A DNA stretch of 6,492 bases from Prevotellaceae bacterium (GCA_031278495.1 JAITKG010000066.1:1-6492); one strand, 5' to 3'; shown: positions 1 to 6,206, counted from the first letter of the stretch. Program-made: numbers and translations. The notes: generated from the letters alone by a model not told the origin.

Positions 1-321
1 GCCGTACAGCCGGTCGACAGCCTAAACCGTGCAAACGGTGATAACCGGACGACCGACAACGCCGAAAATCAAGGATTGCAACAACGAGCGGGCAGCGGCG
101 AACGCGATGAACGCGGCAACAGAAACGCCGTACAGCCACCGGCAGACAACAACAATACCGAAACGGCAACACCGGCGGCAGGAAGAAGTGTGCGTCAGCC
201 GAGTTCGGCTTTTGCGAATATTAACGTCAGCCCGCAGGCAAAACGGTATATCCATATCGCATCCCTTCTCCTGATTTTCGGGTCGTATTTATACCTCCGG
301 CTAAGAAAGGCAAAACGGTAA
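1..321 (+). CDS. C-terminal fragment of an unrecognised low-complexity protein with a terminal membrane segment
   Basis: The frame is open from the first base to a TAA at 319-321, giving about 106 residues whose start lies left of the window. I do not recognise the protein. Its first 80 or so residues are rich in Asn, Gln, Gly, Arg, Thr and Ala, as expected of a disordered linker. A short SSAFANINVSPQAKRY stretch follows, and then one hydrophobic segment (IHIASLLLIFGSYLYL) that ends in a basic tail RLRKAKR. This suggests a membrane-anchored protein whose short basic C-terminus faces the cytoplasm. The 11-mer gccgtacagcc occurs at 1-11 and 127-137, so Ala-Val-Gln-Pro recurs after 42 codons, hinting at a decayed internal repeat. 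It converges on the RhuM gene. Confidence is moderate that this is a real gene end, because the frame carries a coherent polar linker plus membrane helix; function is unknown. Confidence 0.55.
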   Translation, partial: AVQPVDSLNRANGDNRTTDNAENQGLQQRAGSGERDERGNRNAVQPPADNNNTETATPAAGRSVRQPSSAFANINVSPQAKRYIHIASLLLIFGSYLYLRLRKAKR

Positions 322-334
322 TTAGTGATTAGTG
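321..334. repeat. Two tandem copies of attagtg after the partial gene
   Basis: The heptamer attagtg occurs twice head to tail starting at the last base of the stop codon. The rest of the 54-bp gap to the RhuM stop holds only a weak hairpin (gtcgc 361-365 with gcgac 372-376) without a T-tract, so no convincing terminator is visible between these convergent genes. Confidence 0.5.
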
Positions 335-375
335 CCGCAGTAAATTCACCATGTGAGCCTGTCGCTGACGGGCGA

Positions 376-1398
376 CTACAACGCCTGCTCCACTAACCGG
401 TCAAAGTCGGACACGTAGTCTTTGTCCTGAATAATACGGTACTTTTCAAATTCGCTTTCGGCAAAAGTTTTGGCTATTTCGTGCGTTATCGTGCCAATGC
501 CGTTGCCAATTACTTCATCATTCAGCTTCAGAAAAACGTCCAGCTTTGTTTTCCAGTCTTCCATTGTCATCGGAATGTATTTTCGCGCCTGGCGATGTGC
601 ATAGTCGAGATACATGGTGACAATTTCGTTGAGTTCCGACAGTTCAAGTTTCGAGAGGTAATTTTTGGCAATGCTTACATCCGTTTTTATGATTTTACCA
701 TGCGGTGCATTTTTCCAGCTCGTCAAACCCATCTTTTCTTTTCGGGCATCGGCACGCTTCATGATCAATTCGGCTGCAGTATGCTGATGAATGGCAAAAT
801 GCAATTTGTTTTGTACTGTTGCGAAAAAGTCTTTTGTTGTTTGATTGTTTGCGTCATAATCCACTGCCGTTGCGTAAATATCGGTAATTTTCTGATAAAA
901 TTTTCGTTCACTTGCGCGGATCTCCTGAATTTCGGCAACCAACTCATCGAAATATTGTTTTGAAAACACCTGGTCGTTAATCAGGCGATTTTTATCCAGC
1001 ACATATCCTTTTTTCGAAAATTCGCTCAACACTGTTGTCGCCCACTTGCGAAATTCGATAGCCCGCCCGGAATCGGCACGGTATCCAACGGCAATAATCG
1101 CTTCCAAGCTGTAAAATTTCACTTGATACTGCTTTCCGTCAGCGGCAGTATGCCGGAATTTCCGGCATACTGAACTTTCGCACTGCTCACCATCAGCAAA
1201 AATATTCCTCAAATGCTCCTGAATAGTACGTCGATCTTTTTGGAAAAGTTCCGCCATTGCTTCAGCCCTTAGCCACACGTTTTCACCTTCCACCCGCACA
1301 GCGATACCGTCCTCGCCGTTTTGACGGGTAAATATCAGAAAATCGGCGGTCGAGTTCCGGATTTGCTGTGGCTTTCCTATTTTGCCTTTTTCATTCAT
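376..1398 (-). CDS. rhuM: RhuM-family (Virulence_RhuM) protein
   Basis: This 340-residue protein matches the whole length of the RhuM family as I know it. The N-terminal half has the family signature in order: an ENVWLRAEAMAELFQKDRRTI segment resembling a helix-turn-helix or Bro-N/KilA-N-like fold, EHLRNIFADGE, FRHTAADGKQY, the YSLEAIIAVGYRADS segment and FRKWATTVLSEF. The C-terminal half has FFATVQNKLHFAIHQHTAAELI, KMGLTSWK, IAKNYLSKLELSELNEIV, MYLDYAHRQA and MTMEDWKTKLDVFLKLND. No truncation or frameshift is visible. The family is named after a gene of Salmonella pathogenicity island 3; its biochemical role is unsettled and it is widespread in bacterial accessory regions. An upstream ATG at 1428 would add ten residues, but I prefer 1398: the family-like part starts after it, and a promoter-like TAATTTTG lies between the two. 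The gene is transcribed away from the cyd operon terminator and may be a separate unit. Confidence 0.88.
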   Translation of the reverse strand: MNEKGKIGKPQQIRNSTADFLIFTRQNGEDGIAVRVEGENVWLRAEAMAELFQKDRRTIQEHLRNIFADGEQCESSVCRKFRHTAADGKQYQVKFYSLEAIIAVGYRADSGRAIEFRKWATTVLSEFSKKGYVLDKNRLINDQVFSKQYFDELVAEIQEIRASERKFYQKITDIYATAVDYDANNQTTKDFFATVQNKLHFAIHQHTAAELIMKRADARKEKMGLTSWKNAPHGKIIKTDVSIAKNYLSKLELSELNEIVTMYLDYAHRQARKYIPMTMEDWKTKLDVFLKLNDEVIGNGIGTITHEIAKTFAESEFEKYRIIQDKDYVSDFDRLVEQAL

Positions 1399-1415
1399 AC
1401 ATACAAAAATTTTAA

Positions 1416-1423
1416 CAAAATTA
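1416..1423 (-). promoter_or_regulatory. Candidate -7 element (TAATTTTG) for the RhuM gene
   Basis: On the minus strand this reads TAATTTTG, a full match to the Bacteroides TAnnTTTG element. It would start transcription near 1409-1411, about a dozen bases before the ATG at 1398. No TTTG is present about 19 nt upstream, so only half of the promoter consensus is seen. Confidence 0.35.
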
Positions 1424-1487
1424 CACAATATTATTCAACCTGAATGCCATTGCGGGAAAGGCAAAACGTCAGCGCGAGTAGTTTCAT

Positions 1488-1529
1488 GATTTAAAGATTT
1501 CATGATTTAAATTTTTAAATCTTTAAATC
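1488..1529 (-). terminator. AT-rich inverted repeat at the end of the cyd operon, probable terminator
   Basis: The arm gatttaaagattt (1488-1500) is a perfect 13-bp inverse of aaatctttaaatc (1517-1529), and the right arm overlaps the cydB stop codon. A second, nested choice is gatttaaa (1504-1511) with tttaaatc (1514-1521). The left half also contains a 14-bp direct repeat, tttcatgatttaaa, at 1482-1495 and 1498-1511. Stems made almost only of A-T pairs are weak, so termination is an inference from position: the element lies between the end of cydB and the start region of the next gene on the same strand. Confidence 0.5.
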
Positions 1530-2679
1530 AATAGAGATGCTGGTTTTCCTCCATTTCTTTTTTGTTAATCTTGTGCAGGTCTAATGCCCGCCACGCATAC
1601 ACAATATAAGCCAGTACAAACGGAATGAGTATGGACACGTAGCTCATTGTTTTTAGCGTGAAGAAACTGGAGCTACTGTTTTCAATTGTCAGCGAACTTT
1701 GCAAATCGTGCAGCGAAGGATAATAGGCTGTGTTGTTCCATCCGGCGCACAGCAGGAGCGCCAGCACGGTCAGCACCGTTCCTGCGCCGGCAAACCAAAT
1801 ACCTTTTTTCCATTTCCCGCAGAAAACAGTTTTGCCTGTACCGAACAGTACGCCCACTACTCCTATCAACAGTACGGCAAGCACCGCAGGCATTTCAATA
1901 AAATTGGAAAAATATTTATAAGGTTGCAAAAATATTTCTTTGGTATCGGGGTTCACTGCAAATCCTTTTTGCAGCAACAGGTGCACAAGGAAGGAGAGGA
2001 AGAACAGCAAAAACAAGCCGGCGTCCCAACGCAGCTGTTTGCGCGAGCGGCTTTGTATTTCCGCATCGTCGATATTATTGACGAAGTAGAGCAATGCCAA
2101 TACGCGCGACAGGAAAAATACCGCCAGCCCGAGGCATACATTCCACCATACCAATGCGGCTTCCAGTCCATGCCAGGGGGTAGCCCATGAAGAAATCACG
2201 GGGTTTAAGGTATCCGTCAGCTGTTGTTTATTGACTATAAATTCCGCGCCGTTGAAAAACGTGCCGACGGCAGTTCCCAACAGTACCGGACCGAGTATGC
2301 CGTTTAATAAAAGAAACACCTGATACGTTTTTTTCCCTAAAAGGTTTCCTTTCTTGGCTTGGTATTCGTAGGATACAGCTTGCAGCACGAAGCAAAGCAA
2401 TATCAAAATCCATACCCAATAAGCGCCGCCGAAACTGGTAGAGTAAAATAACGGGAATGATGCGAAAAATGCGCCGCCAAAAGTAACCAGCGTAGTAAAC
2501 GTAAATTCCCATTTGCGCCCGGTGGAGTTCAGCAGCATCTTTTGTTGCAACGGGGTTTTGCCGATGATAAACAACAGCGATTGCCCGCCCTGCACAAACA
2601 GCAGGAATACCAAAAGAGCGCCCAACAGGGCTACCAGAAACCACCAGTAATGTTGTAAAAGAATATATGTAGTATCCAT
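1528..2679 (-). CDS. cydB: Cytochrome bd quinol oxidase subunit II (CydB)
   Basis: This 383-residue, strongly hydrophobic protein is the second core subunit of cytochrome bd, the inner-membrane oxidase that passes electrons from quinol to O2 and contributes to the proton gradient. It pairs with CydA, which carries the hemes. About nine membrane segments can be read, starting with the family-typical QHYWWFLVALLG (residues 9-20). Further CydB signatures are NSTGRKWEFTFTTLVTFGGAFFASFPLFYS (given here as residues 51 to 80) and the tail segment FVLAYIVYAWRAL near 360. Compared from memory with the E. coli protein, the DGFDMG stretch of helix 1 is replaced by QGGQSL (30-35), and Trp57-Asp58 becomes Trp57-Glu58, keeping an acid at the proposed proton-path position. 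This divergence fits my recollection of Bacteroidota CydB and is not a sign of decay. The ATG at 2677-2679 gives the expected N-terminus. The gene follows cydA with a 59-bp gap. Confidence 0.95.
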   Translation of the reverse strand: MDTTYILLQHYWWFLVALLGALLVFLLFVQGGQSLLFIIGKTPLQQKMLLNSTGRKWEFTFTTLVTFGGAFFASFPLFYSTSFGGAYWVWILILLCFVLQAVSYEYQAKKGNLLGKKTYQVFLLLNGILGPVLLGTAVGTFFNGAEFIVNKQQLTDTLNPVISSWATPWHGLEAALVWWNVCLGLAVFFLSRVLALLYFVNNIDDAEIQSRSRKQLRWDAGLFLLFFLSFLVHLLLQKGFAVNPDTKEIFLQPYKYFSNFIEMPAVLAVLLIGVVGVLFGTGKTVFCGKWKKGIWFAGAGTVLTVLALLLCAGWNNTAYYPSLHDLQSSLTIENSSSSFFTLKTMSYVSILIPFVLAYIVYAWRALDLHKINKKEMEENQHLY

Positions 2680-2683
2680 AATT

Positions 2684-2703
2684 TTTAATGTTTAATGTTT
2701 AAT
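2684..2703. repeat. Tandem tttaatg words in the cydA-cydB gap
   Basis: The heptamer tttaatg is present at 2684-2690 and 2691-2697, followed by a partial third copy at 2698-2703. It lies directly upstream of the cydB start and makes an A-rich leader on the minus strand. It contains no TAnnTTTG match, so cydB probably has no promoter of its own here. Confidence 0.6.
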
Positions 2704-2707
2704 TTCC

Positions 2708-2727
2708 GGCTGGCGCCGGCGCCAGCC
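2708..2727. repeat. Perfect 20-bp GC-rich palindrome between cydA and cydB
   Basis: The sequence ggctggcgccggcgccagcc equals its own reverse complement over all 20 bases. In the cydAB transcript it would fold into a tight GC stem of about eight pairs. There is no T-tract on the minus-strand side, so it is more likely an mRNA stability or processing element, or a dispersed intergenic palindrome, than a full terminator. Confidence 0.75.
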
Positions 2728-2738
2728 AATTCTTAATT

Positions 2739-4280
2739 TTAATTCACTTCCGGTCCTTTCTTTATGGCGTTAATCATAATTTTTAGCTCGGCGAGGAGCA
2801 GTACCGTGAATAACGCAAGGAAGATGAAAAAAGTTACCTGTACCGACGAGGCTGACAAATTGGAAACCGCAGCCGTTACAGGCAAAATATCCTGTATCGC
2901 CCATGGTTGGCGTCCTACTTCCGCCACTACCCATCCGGCCTGCCCGGCAATGATGGCAAGGAAAATGGAAATAAAGCATGTCCACTGCAACCAGCGTTTG
3001 GTTTCAAATTTGTTTTTGTACGATAAACAGGTTACGACGGCAAACAACAACAGCAAAAAGCCGCCGAGTATAACCATTACACGGAAAGCGTAGAATGTAA
3101 GCTCCACCGGAGGTATCAAGTCCGACGGTTTTTTAAGGTATCCATAACCAAAATACCGGAAATGTTCGTCCAGCGTGGCGCGCGCCTGCTGCTTTGCGCT
3201 GTCGCCGGTTGCGGAGCGGTAATCCGCCAGCGCCCGGACAGCCTGTTTGCCGCGCGCGATTTTTTCTTCGGCAGAAAGCGCCAGTGTCCCGTCCTTTTGC
3301 GGATAGCCGCCTTCAATGATATTCGTGATGCCGGGAACATAAGCGTCGACGTCGCGGGCGGCAAAAAATGACAGCAGCTTGGGCAATTCTACCTTAAAAA
3401 GGAACGGGTCTTTCCCGTCGTTGTACTGTTCTTTGGCGGGGTTTAGCAGGCCTATGCCTACCAGTCCCGCCCCTTTGCTGCCTTCGTACAGACCTTCCAT
3501 CGCTGCAAGTTTCATTGGTTGCCGCTGCGCTACCTGATGCGCCGAGCCGTCGCCCGTCCAAACCGACAGCACGCAGGCTACAATGCCGAAAACAGCGCCG
3601 ATTTTAATGCTTTCCAGCGCAAATTTTGTTTCCCTTTTTTTCAGCAGAAACCAGCTTGCAATGCCCACTACGAACATGCCGCCGATAATCCATCCCGACA
3701 ATACCGTGTGGAAAAATTTATTGATTGCCACCGGCGAGAGCGCCACTTCCCAGAAACTCGCCATTTCGTTGCGCACCGTATCGGGGTTGAACTGCATGCC
3801 GGCAGGGTACTGCATCCATGCGTTGGCGACCAGTATCCAGTACGCAGAAATGGTTGCGCCAAGAACGGTAAGCCATGTGGATGCAAGGTGGAAGCCCTTG
3901 CTGACTTTATTCCATCCGAAAAACATTACGGCAATAAACGTGGCTTCCATAAAGAACGCCAGGATGCCTTCAATAGCCAGCGGGGCGCCGAAAATGTCGC
4001 CGACAAACCAGCTATAGTTCGACCAGTTGGTGCCGAACTCGAACTCTAAAATCAAGCCCGTAGCCACGCCAATAGCGAAATTGATACCAAAAATTTTCAT
4101 CCAGAACCGGGCGGTTTTTTTCCAAAACTCATTGCCTGTTCTGTAGTAAATCGTTTCCATAATGGCTTGCACAATGCCCAGCCCCAACGTGAGCGGCACA
4201 AAAAGCCAATGGTAGATAGCCGTCAGTGCAAATTGCGCGCGCGACCAGTCAATAACAGAGGGGTTAATAATTTCAATCAT
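2739..4280 (-). CDS. cydA: Cytochrome bd quinol oxidase subunit I (CydA)
   Basis: This 513-residue integral membrane protein oxidises quinol and carries hemes b558, b595 and d for reduction of O2 to water. The N-terminus, SRAQFALTAIYHWLFVPLTLG, lines up with the start of known CydA proteins, which fixes the ATG at 4278-4280. Ligands and proton-path residues are all present by alignment from memory: His24 (E. coli His19), Glu104 and Glu112 in the EGILAFFMEAT stretch (Glu99, Glu107), His191 in NKFFHTVLSGW (His186), Lys257 and Glu262 of the quinol loop in RQPMKLAAMEG (Lys252, Glu257), Arg400 and Met402 in AFRVMV (Arg391, Met393), and the GRQPW motif at 456-460. The distance from Lys257 to Met402 is close to that in E. 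coli, so the quinol loop is of the long type. It lies 12 bp after the DUF4492 gene and upstream of cydB in one operon. The enzyme would provide microaerobic respiration or oxygen scavenging in an anaerobe. Confidence 0.97.
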   Translation of the reverse strand: MIEIINPSVIDWSRAQFALTAIYHWLFVPLTLGLGIVQAIMETIYYRTGNEFWKKTARFWMKIFGINFAIGVATGLILEFEFGTNWSNYSWFVGDIFGAPLAIEGILAFFMEATFIAVMFFGWNKVSKGFHLASTWLTVLGATISAYWILVANAWMQYPAGMQFNPDTVRNEMASFWEVALSPVAINKFFHTVLSGWIIGGMFVVGIASWFLLKKRETKFALESIKIGAVFGIVACVLSVWTGDGSAHQVAQRQPMKLAAMEGLYEGSKGAGLVGIGLLNPAKEQYNDGKDPFLFKVELPKLLSFFAARDVDAYVPGITNIIEGGYPQKDGTLALSAEEKIARGKQAVRALADYRSATGDSAKQQARATLDEHFRYFGYGYLKKPSDLIPPVELTFYAFRVMVILGGFLLLLFAVVTCLSYKNKFETKRWLQWTCFISIFLAIIAGQAGWVVAEVGRQPWAIQDILPVTAAVSNLSASSVQVTFFIFLALFTVLLLAELKIMINAIKKGPEVN

Positions 4281-4292
4281 CGAATATAATTT

Positions 4293-4520
4293 TTAGGGGT
4301 TAGTTGCACGCCGTATCAATTCGCCGGAAACGTACTCCTGCCTGTCCGGCGGATTATCGAATTTTCCCAGATAGTCGGGAAAGAAAAATACTTTTAATAT
4401 CGCAAACATCACAAATAATTTGATGAGTATAATCAGCCAAAGGGTTTTGCCGACAGTCATGTTCCGGAACCCGTCCCGGTAAAAATGGAATATCCGCGTT
4501 ATGAACAATCCTTTTTCCAT
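4293..4520 (-). CDS. DUF4492 small membrane protein of the cyd operon
   Basis: This 75-residue protein has the DUF4492 pattern: ITRIFHFYRDGFRNMTVGKTLW, here split as ITRIFHFYRDGF (residues 6-17) and RNMTVGKTLW, then one membrane helix LIILIKLFVMFAILKVFFFP and a short polar tail. I recall DUF4492 genes sitting directly before cydA in Bacteroidota. The 12-bp spacing to cydA supports co-transcription and a role in assembly or stability of the oxidase, perhaps like the small CydX/CydS subunits, but no function is proven by the sequence. The frame stays open upstream to an ATG at 4613; I choose the ATG at 4518-4520 because the added part (FFFHKSKIFPIFVQSF...) is not family-like and runs into the AT-rich inverted repeat. 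A poor -7-like CATATTTG lies at 4544-4551 on this strand, without a clear -33. Confidence 0.88.
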   Translation of the reverse strand: MEKGLFITRIFHFYRDGFRNMTVGKTLWLIILIKLFVMFAILKVFFFPDYLGKFDNPPDRQEYVSGELIRRATNP

Positions 4521-4595
4521 AGAAGCAGGTATAAAAGACTGTACAAATATGGGAAATATTTTTGATTTATGAAAAAAAAATATTCCTGCGTCATG

Positions 4596-4628
4596 ATTCC
4601 AATTTTTTTGCATAAAAAAATTTGGAAT
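4596..4628. repeat. Inverted repeat between the divergent cyd and RT units
   Basis: The arm attccaa plus seven T (4596-4609) faces seven A plus tttggaat (4614-4628) across the loop gcat. The 14-bp stem has one bulged T in the right arm. It sits between the divergently transcribed DUF4492-cydAB operon and the RT locus, and the right arm contains the TTTG of the RT-side promoter. It could be a protein-binding operator, a transcription barrier or simply the edge of an inserted module. Confidence 0.55.
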
Positions 4629-4650
4629 TAAAAAATAAAGAATATATTTG
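4621..4650 (+). promoter_or_regulatory. Bacteroides-type promoter for the leader RNA and RT unit
   Basis: TTTG at 4621-4624 is followed after 18 bases by TATATTTG at 4643-4650, a complete match to the TTTG / TAnnTTTG consensus of the Bacteroidota primary sigma factor. Transcription should start near 4655-4658. The first gene is about 200 bases further on, leaving room for the structured leader. Confidence 0.75.
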
Positions 4651-4655
4651 CAACG

Positions 4656-4830
4656 TTTTTATGCTCTTTGATCATTGGGCGTTTTATTTATCATCGAAAC
4701 CTTCATCATTTCAATTACCAAAAATAAAACAAACCATACGCCAAGCGTGGTTTTGTTTATATTTGGTAAAGGTGTGAAGGACCTCTGTGATGATAAATAA
4801 AAGCCACGTTTGTTTTTGGACAGGTAAAAA
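4656..4830 (+). ncRNA. Predicted structured leader RNA upstream of the reverse transcriptase
   Basis: The 5' end is inferred from the promoter and the 3' end is uncertain. Hand pairing gives one long imperfect hairpin from 4678 to 4805. The base stem is 14 consecutive pairs (4682-4695 with 4789-4802), extended past a bulged G by 4678-4680 with 4803-4805. The middle stem is ccttca (4700-4705) with tgaagg (4775-4780). The upper stem is 4715-4722 with 4762-4769, continuing with small bulges through 4724-4736 and 4748-4760 to a short cgc/gcg tip around 4739-4747. A competing pairing exists: 4726-4734 (aaaacaaac) with 4808-4816 (gtttgtttt), nine perfect pairs, which would break the upper stem. The position directly before an RT recalls retron msr-msd and DRT-type non-coding RNAs. 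No matching a1/a2 repeats of a classical retron were found. The RNA may be a template or cofactor of the RT, or a leader controlling it. A TATATTTG inside the hairpin (4758-4765) lacks a -33 partner. Confidence 0.55.
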
Positions 4831-4859
4831 TAAATATTATTTATGAAAAATTTATGGTT

Positions 4860-4964
4860 ATGAAAAAAAAATCATGGTTCTGTCTTTTATTGCCCTTTTT
4901 ATTAGGTATGCTGCTCGTCGCGTGGGTAGCGGTTAGTTATTTGCAGATGTTAGGAATATTATAA
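4860..4964 (+). CDS. 34-residue single-pass membrane peptide upstream of the RT
   Basis: The reading frame encodes MKKKSWFCLLLPFLLGMLLV followed by AWVAVSYLQMLGIL and a TAA at 4962-4964. Three lysines precede a single hydrophobic helix that fills most of the peptide, so insertion with the N-terminus in the cytoplasm is expected. I do not recognise a family. An in-frame ATG six bases earlier (4854) would add Met-Val. A six-codon ORF (4843-4863, MKNLWL) overlaps the chosen ATG in an ATGA arrangement that could allow coupled translation. The gap to the RT is 15 bp and both lie downstream of the same promoter. Its stop codon is in the same frame as the RT, so read-through would join the helix to the RT. 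It could be an RT partner, a toxin-like membrane peptide, or an upstream control ORF. Confidence is limited by its length. Confidence 0.5.
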   Translation: MKKKSWFCLLLPFLLGMLLVAWVAVSYLQMLGIL

Positions 4965-4979
4965 ATAAAAAAATATGTT

Positions 4980-6116
4980 ATGAAACAAATCAAGCCCGTG
5001 CCGTATTATACCCAATGCGACACGTTTGAATTTAAAGCGCTGGCGGGCGAACTGCGCACCGTGTTCCTGCCGCTGATTGCACGGCGGTTTGACATGCACC
5101 ACCTGAACGGTTTCCCGCACCAGGCGATTATCCGGTATGTCGCCCAATGGAAAAAGGATTTCCCCTATTACCTGCGTGCCGATATTGCCAAGTATTACCC
5201 CTCCGTGCCGGCGGCGAAACTGGTAGCGCAAACGCAGATTGCTTACCGCGATCTGTTGAGCCTGCCGCATGTCCCCAAAAAATTCAAAGACCGTTTTTTC
5301 CTTCGCATGGCGGCATGGATGCGTTCCCTGCCAATGGAACAGGGTATCCCGCTCGGCAGCGCCATGAGCGCCATCCTCGCGCCGCTGGCGCTGCTTCCTT
5401 TGTGGCTCGCGGTGAAACGCAAGTACAAAGTAAAGCTCCTCGTGTTCATGGACGACGTGCTGATATTATGTAAAGAGCGTTACATGCTTCATGAAATATG
5501 GCCATTCATTTCAAAACGGTTATCCGCCGATTTGGGCGTATCGTTGAATTTGGACAAAACCAAAGGCGGCCGGTTTGCCGGGAGCAGGGTCGAATTTTGC
5601 GGATGGTCATTTGCCGGAGGCTATGCGAGGGTAGCGGAGCAGAAATTTAACGAATTTAAGCAACGGATAGCCGCGATAATAAAAAATACCAAAAAAGACG
5701 ATACCCGTTCATTTATCAAGCGCATCAATAACAAGATTGACGGCTTTGGTAATTATTACAAGTATGGTAGCGTCCAGCGGCAATTTCATGAACTGGACTG
5801 TTTCATCCGCATACAGGCGAGGGGATGGCTGTCGCGCGGGGTATCGGCAAAAGCCTATGCCAATGAGGAACTGGAAAAACTCGGGTTGCATTCGTTATTG
5901 AACTGCTACCATAAAGCGCATCCCAAAAAAACGCCGGCGAAAAAGCAACCCGTGCCACCAACGGAATATTATGAGCATAAACCGCCGAAAATAGACTTCG
6001 GGACTATCAACGCCATCGCCAAACACAGCGAAACGGTTACCAAGCAATTATCACAGGTGATAGCGCTACAGCGGAAACTGTTGAATGCACTGTCTAATCT
6101 GGGTTTGACGTTCTGA
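4980..6116 (+). CDS. Reverse transcriptase of non-canonical group, with maturase-like thumb
   Basis: This 378-residue protein is an RNA-directed DNA polymerase. The palm motifs occur in order: LRADIAKYYPSV with the first metal-binding Asp (Asp68), the template/primer motif QGIPLGSAMSAILAP (121-135), the active-site FMDD (156-159, Asp158 and Asp159), LNLDKTKGGRF (189-199) and the FCGW motif (206-209) in the place of FLGY. All three catalytic acids are intact, so it should be active. A thumb segment with GFGNYYKY and an FHELDCFIRIQARGWL helix (about 254-284) resembles the maturase-specific domain of group II intron proteins. No endonuclease or DNA-binding domain follows. The last 90 residues hold a Lys/Pro-rich linker (312-338) and a C-terminal helix (about 340-372) I cannot assign. 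It lacks the YxDD spelling, the retron NAxxH and VTG motifs, and the SQ ending of the DGR motif 4. It fits best among the group-II-like or unknown-group (defence-type) RTs. The ATG at 4980 has a stop (4962) just upstream in frame and an A-rich leader. Confidence 0.93.
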   Translation: MKQIKPVPYYTQCDTFEFKALAGELRTVFLPLIARRFDMHHLNGFPHQAIIRYVAQWKKDFPYYLRADIAKYYPSVPAAKLVAQTQIAYRDLLSLPHVPKKFKDRFFLRMAAWMRSLPMEQGIPLGSAMSAILAPLALLPLWLAVKRKYKVKLLVFMDDVLILCKERYMLHEIWPFISKRLSADLGVSLNLDKTKGGRFAGSRVEFCGWSFAGGYARVAEQKFNEFKQRIAAIIKNTKKDDTRSFIKRINNKIDGFGNYYKYGSVQRQFHELDCFIRIQARGWLSRGVSAKAYANEELEKLGLHSLLNCYHKAHPKKTPAKKQPVPPTEYYEHKPPKIDFGTINAIAKHSETVTKQLSQVIALQRKLLNALSNLGLTF

Positions 6117-6134
6117 CGGTTATTTTTTAGCCGT
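6116..6134 (+). terminator. Hairpin directly after the RT stop codon
   Basis: acggtta (6116-6122) pairs with tagccgt (6128-6134), seven pairs including one G-T wobble, around a loop of five T. It begins at the last base of the RT stop codon. No T-tract follows at once, so it may only end or protect the RT message. Confidence 0.4.
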
Positions 6135-6138
6135 TATT

Positions 6139-6178
6139 GCCTGACAGGACTGGCGGCGAGGCGATAATAATTTTTTTT
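6139..6178 (+). terminator. Weak terminator-like element before the array promoter
   Basis: gcct (6139-6142) can pair with aggc (6159-6162), followed at a short distance by a run of eight T (6171-6178). The stem is short and the T-run is separated by an AT-rich stretch, so this is only a possible terminator. The same T-run provides the -33 TTTG of the next promoter. Confidence 0.25.
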
Positions 6179-6206
6179 GTCAGTTTAAAAATTTTTTCTA
6201 CCTTTG
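6176..6206 (+). promoter_or_regulatory. Bacteroides-type promoter pointing into the repeat array
   Basis: TTTG at 6176-6179 is followed after 19 bases by TACCTTTG at 6199-6206, a complete match in both elements and in spacing. Transcription should start near 6211-6214 and run directly into the 42-bp repeats. No start codon with a sensible frame follows before the array, which points to a non-coding product. Confidence 0.7.

Noticed and set aside
305..1468. 13-bp direct repeat gaaaggcaaaacg (305-317 and 1456-1468) flanking the RhuM gene
   Set aside because: A match of this length is expected by chance at a sizeable rate in a window of this size, and the flanks do not extend the similarity.
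4758..4765. Second TATATTTG promoter element inside the leader hairpin
   Set aside because: No TTTG lies about 19 bases upstream, and the match is explained by the AT-rich stem.
4718..4766. Similarity of the A/C-rich arm of the leader hairpin to the A-rich part of the 42-bp repeats
   Set aside because: Only short low-complexity words are shared (such as aaacaaaa), with mismatches on both sides; not enough to claim base pairing or common origin.
4656..6116. Classical retron
   Set aside because: The RT has no NAxxH or VTG motif and no a1/a2 inverted repeats were found flanking the leader RNA, although the general layout is similar.
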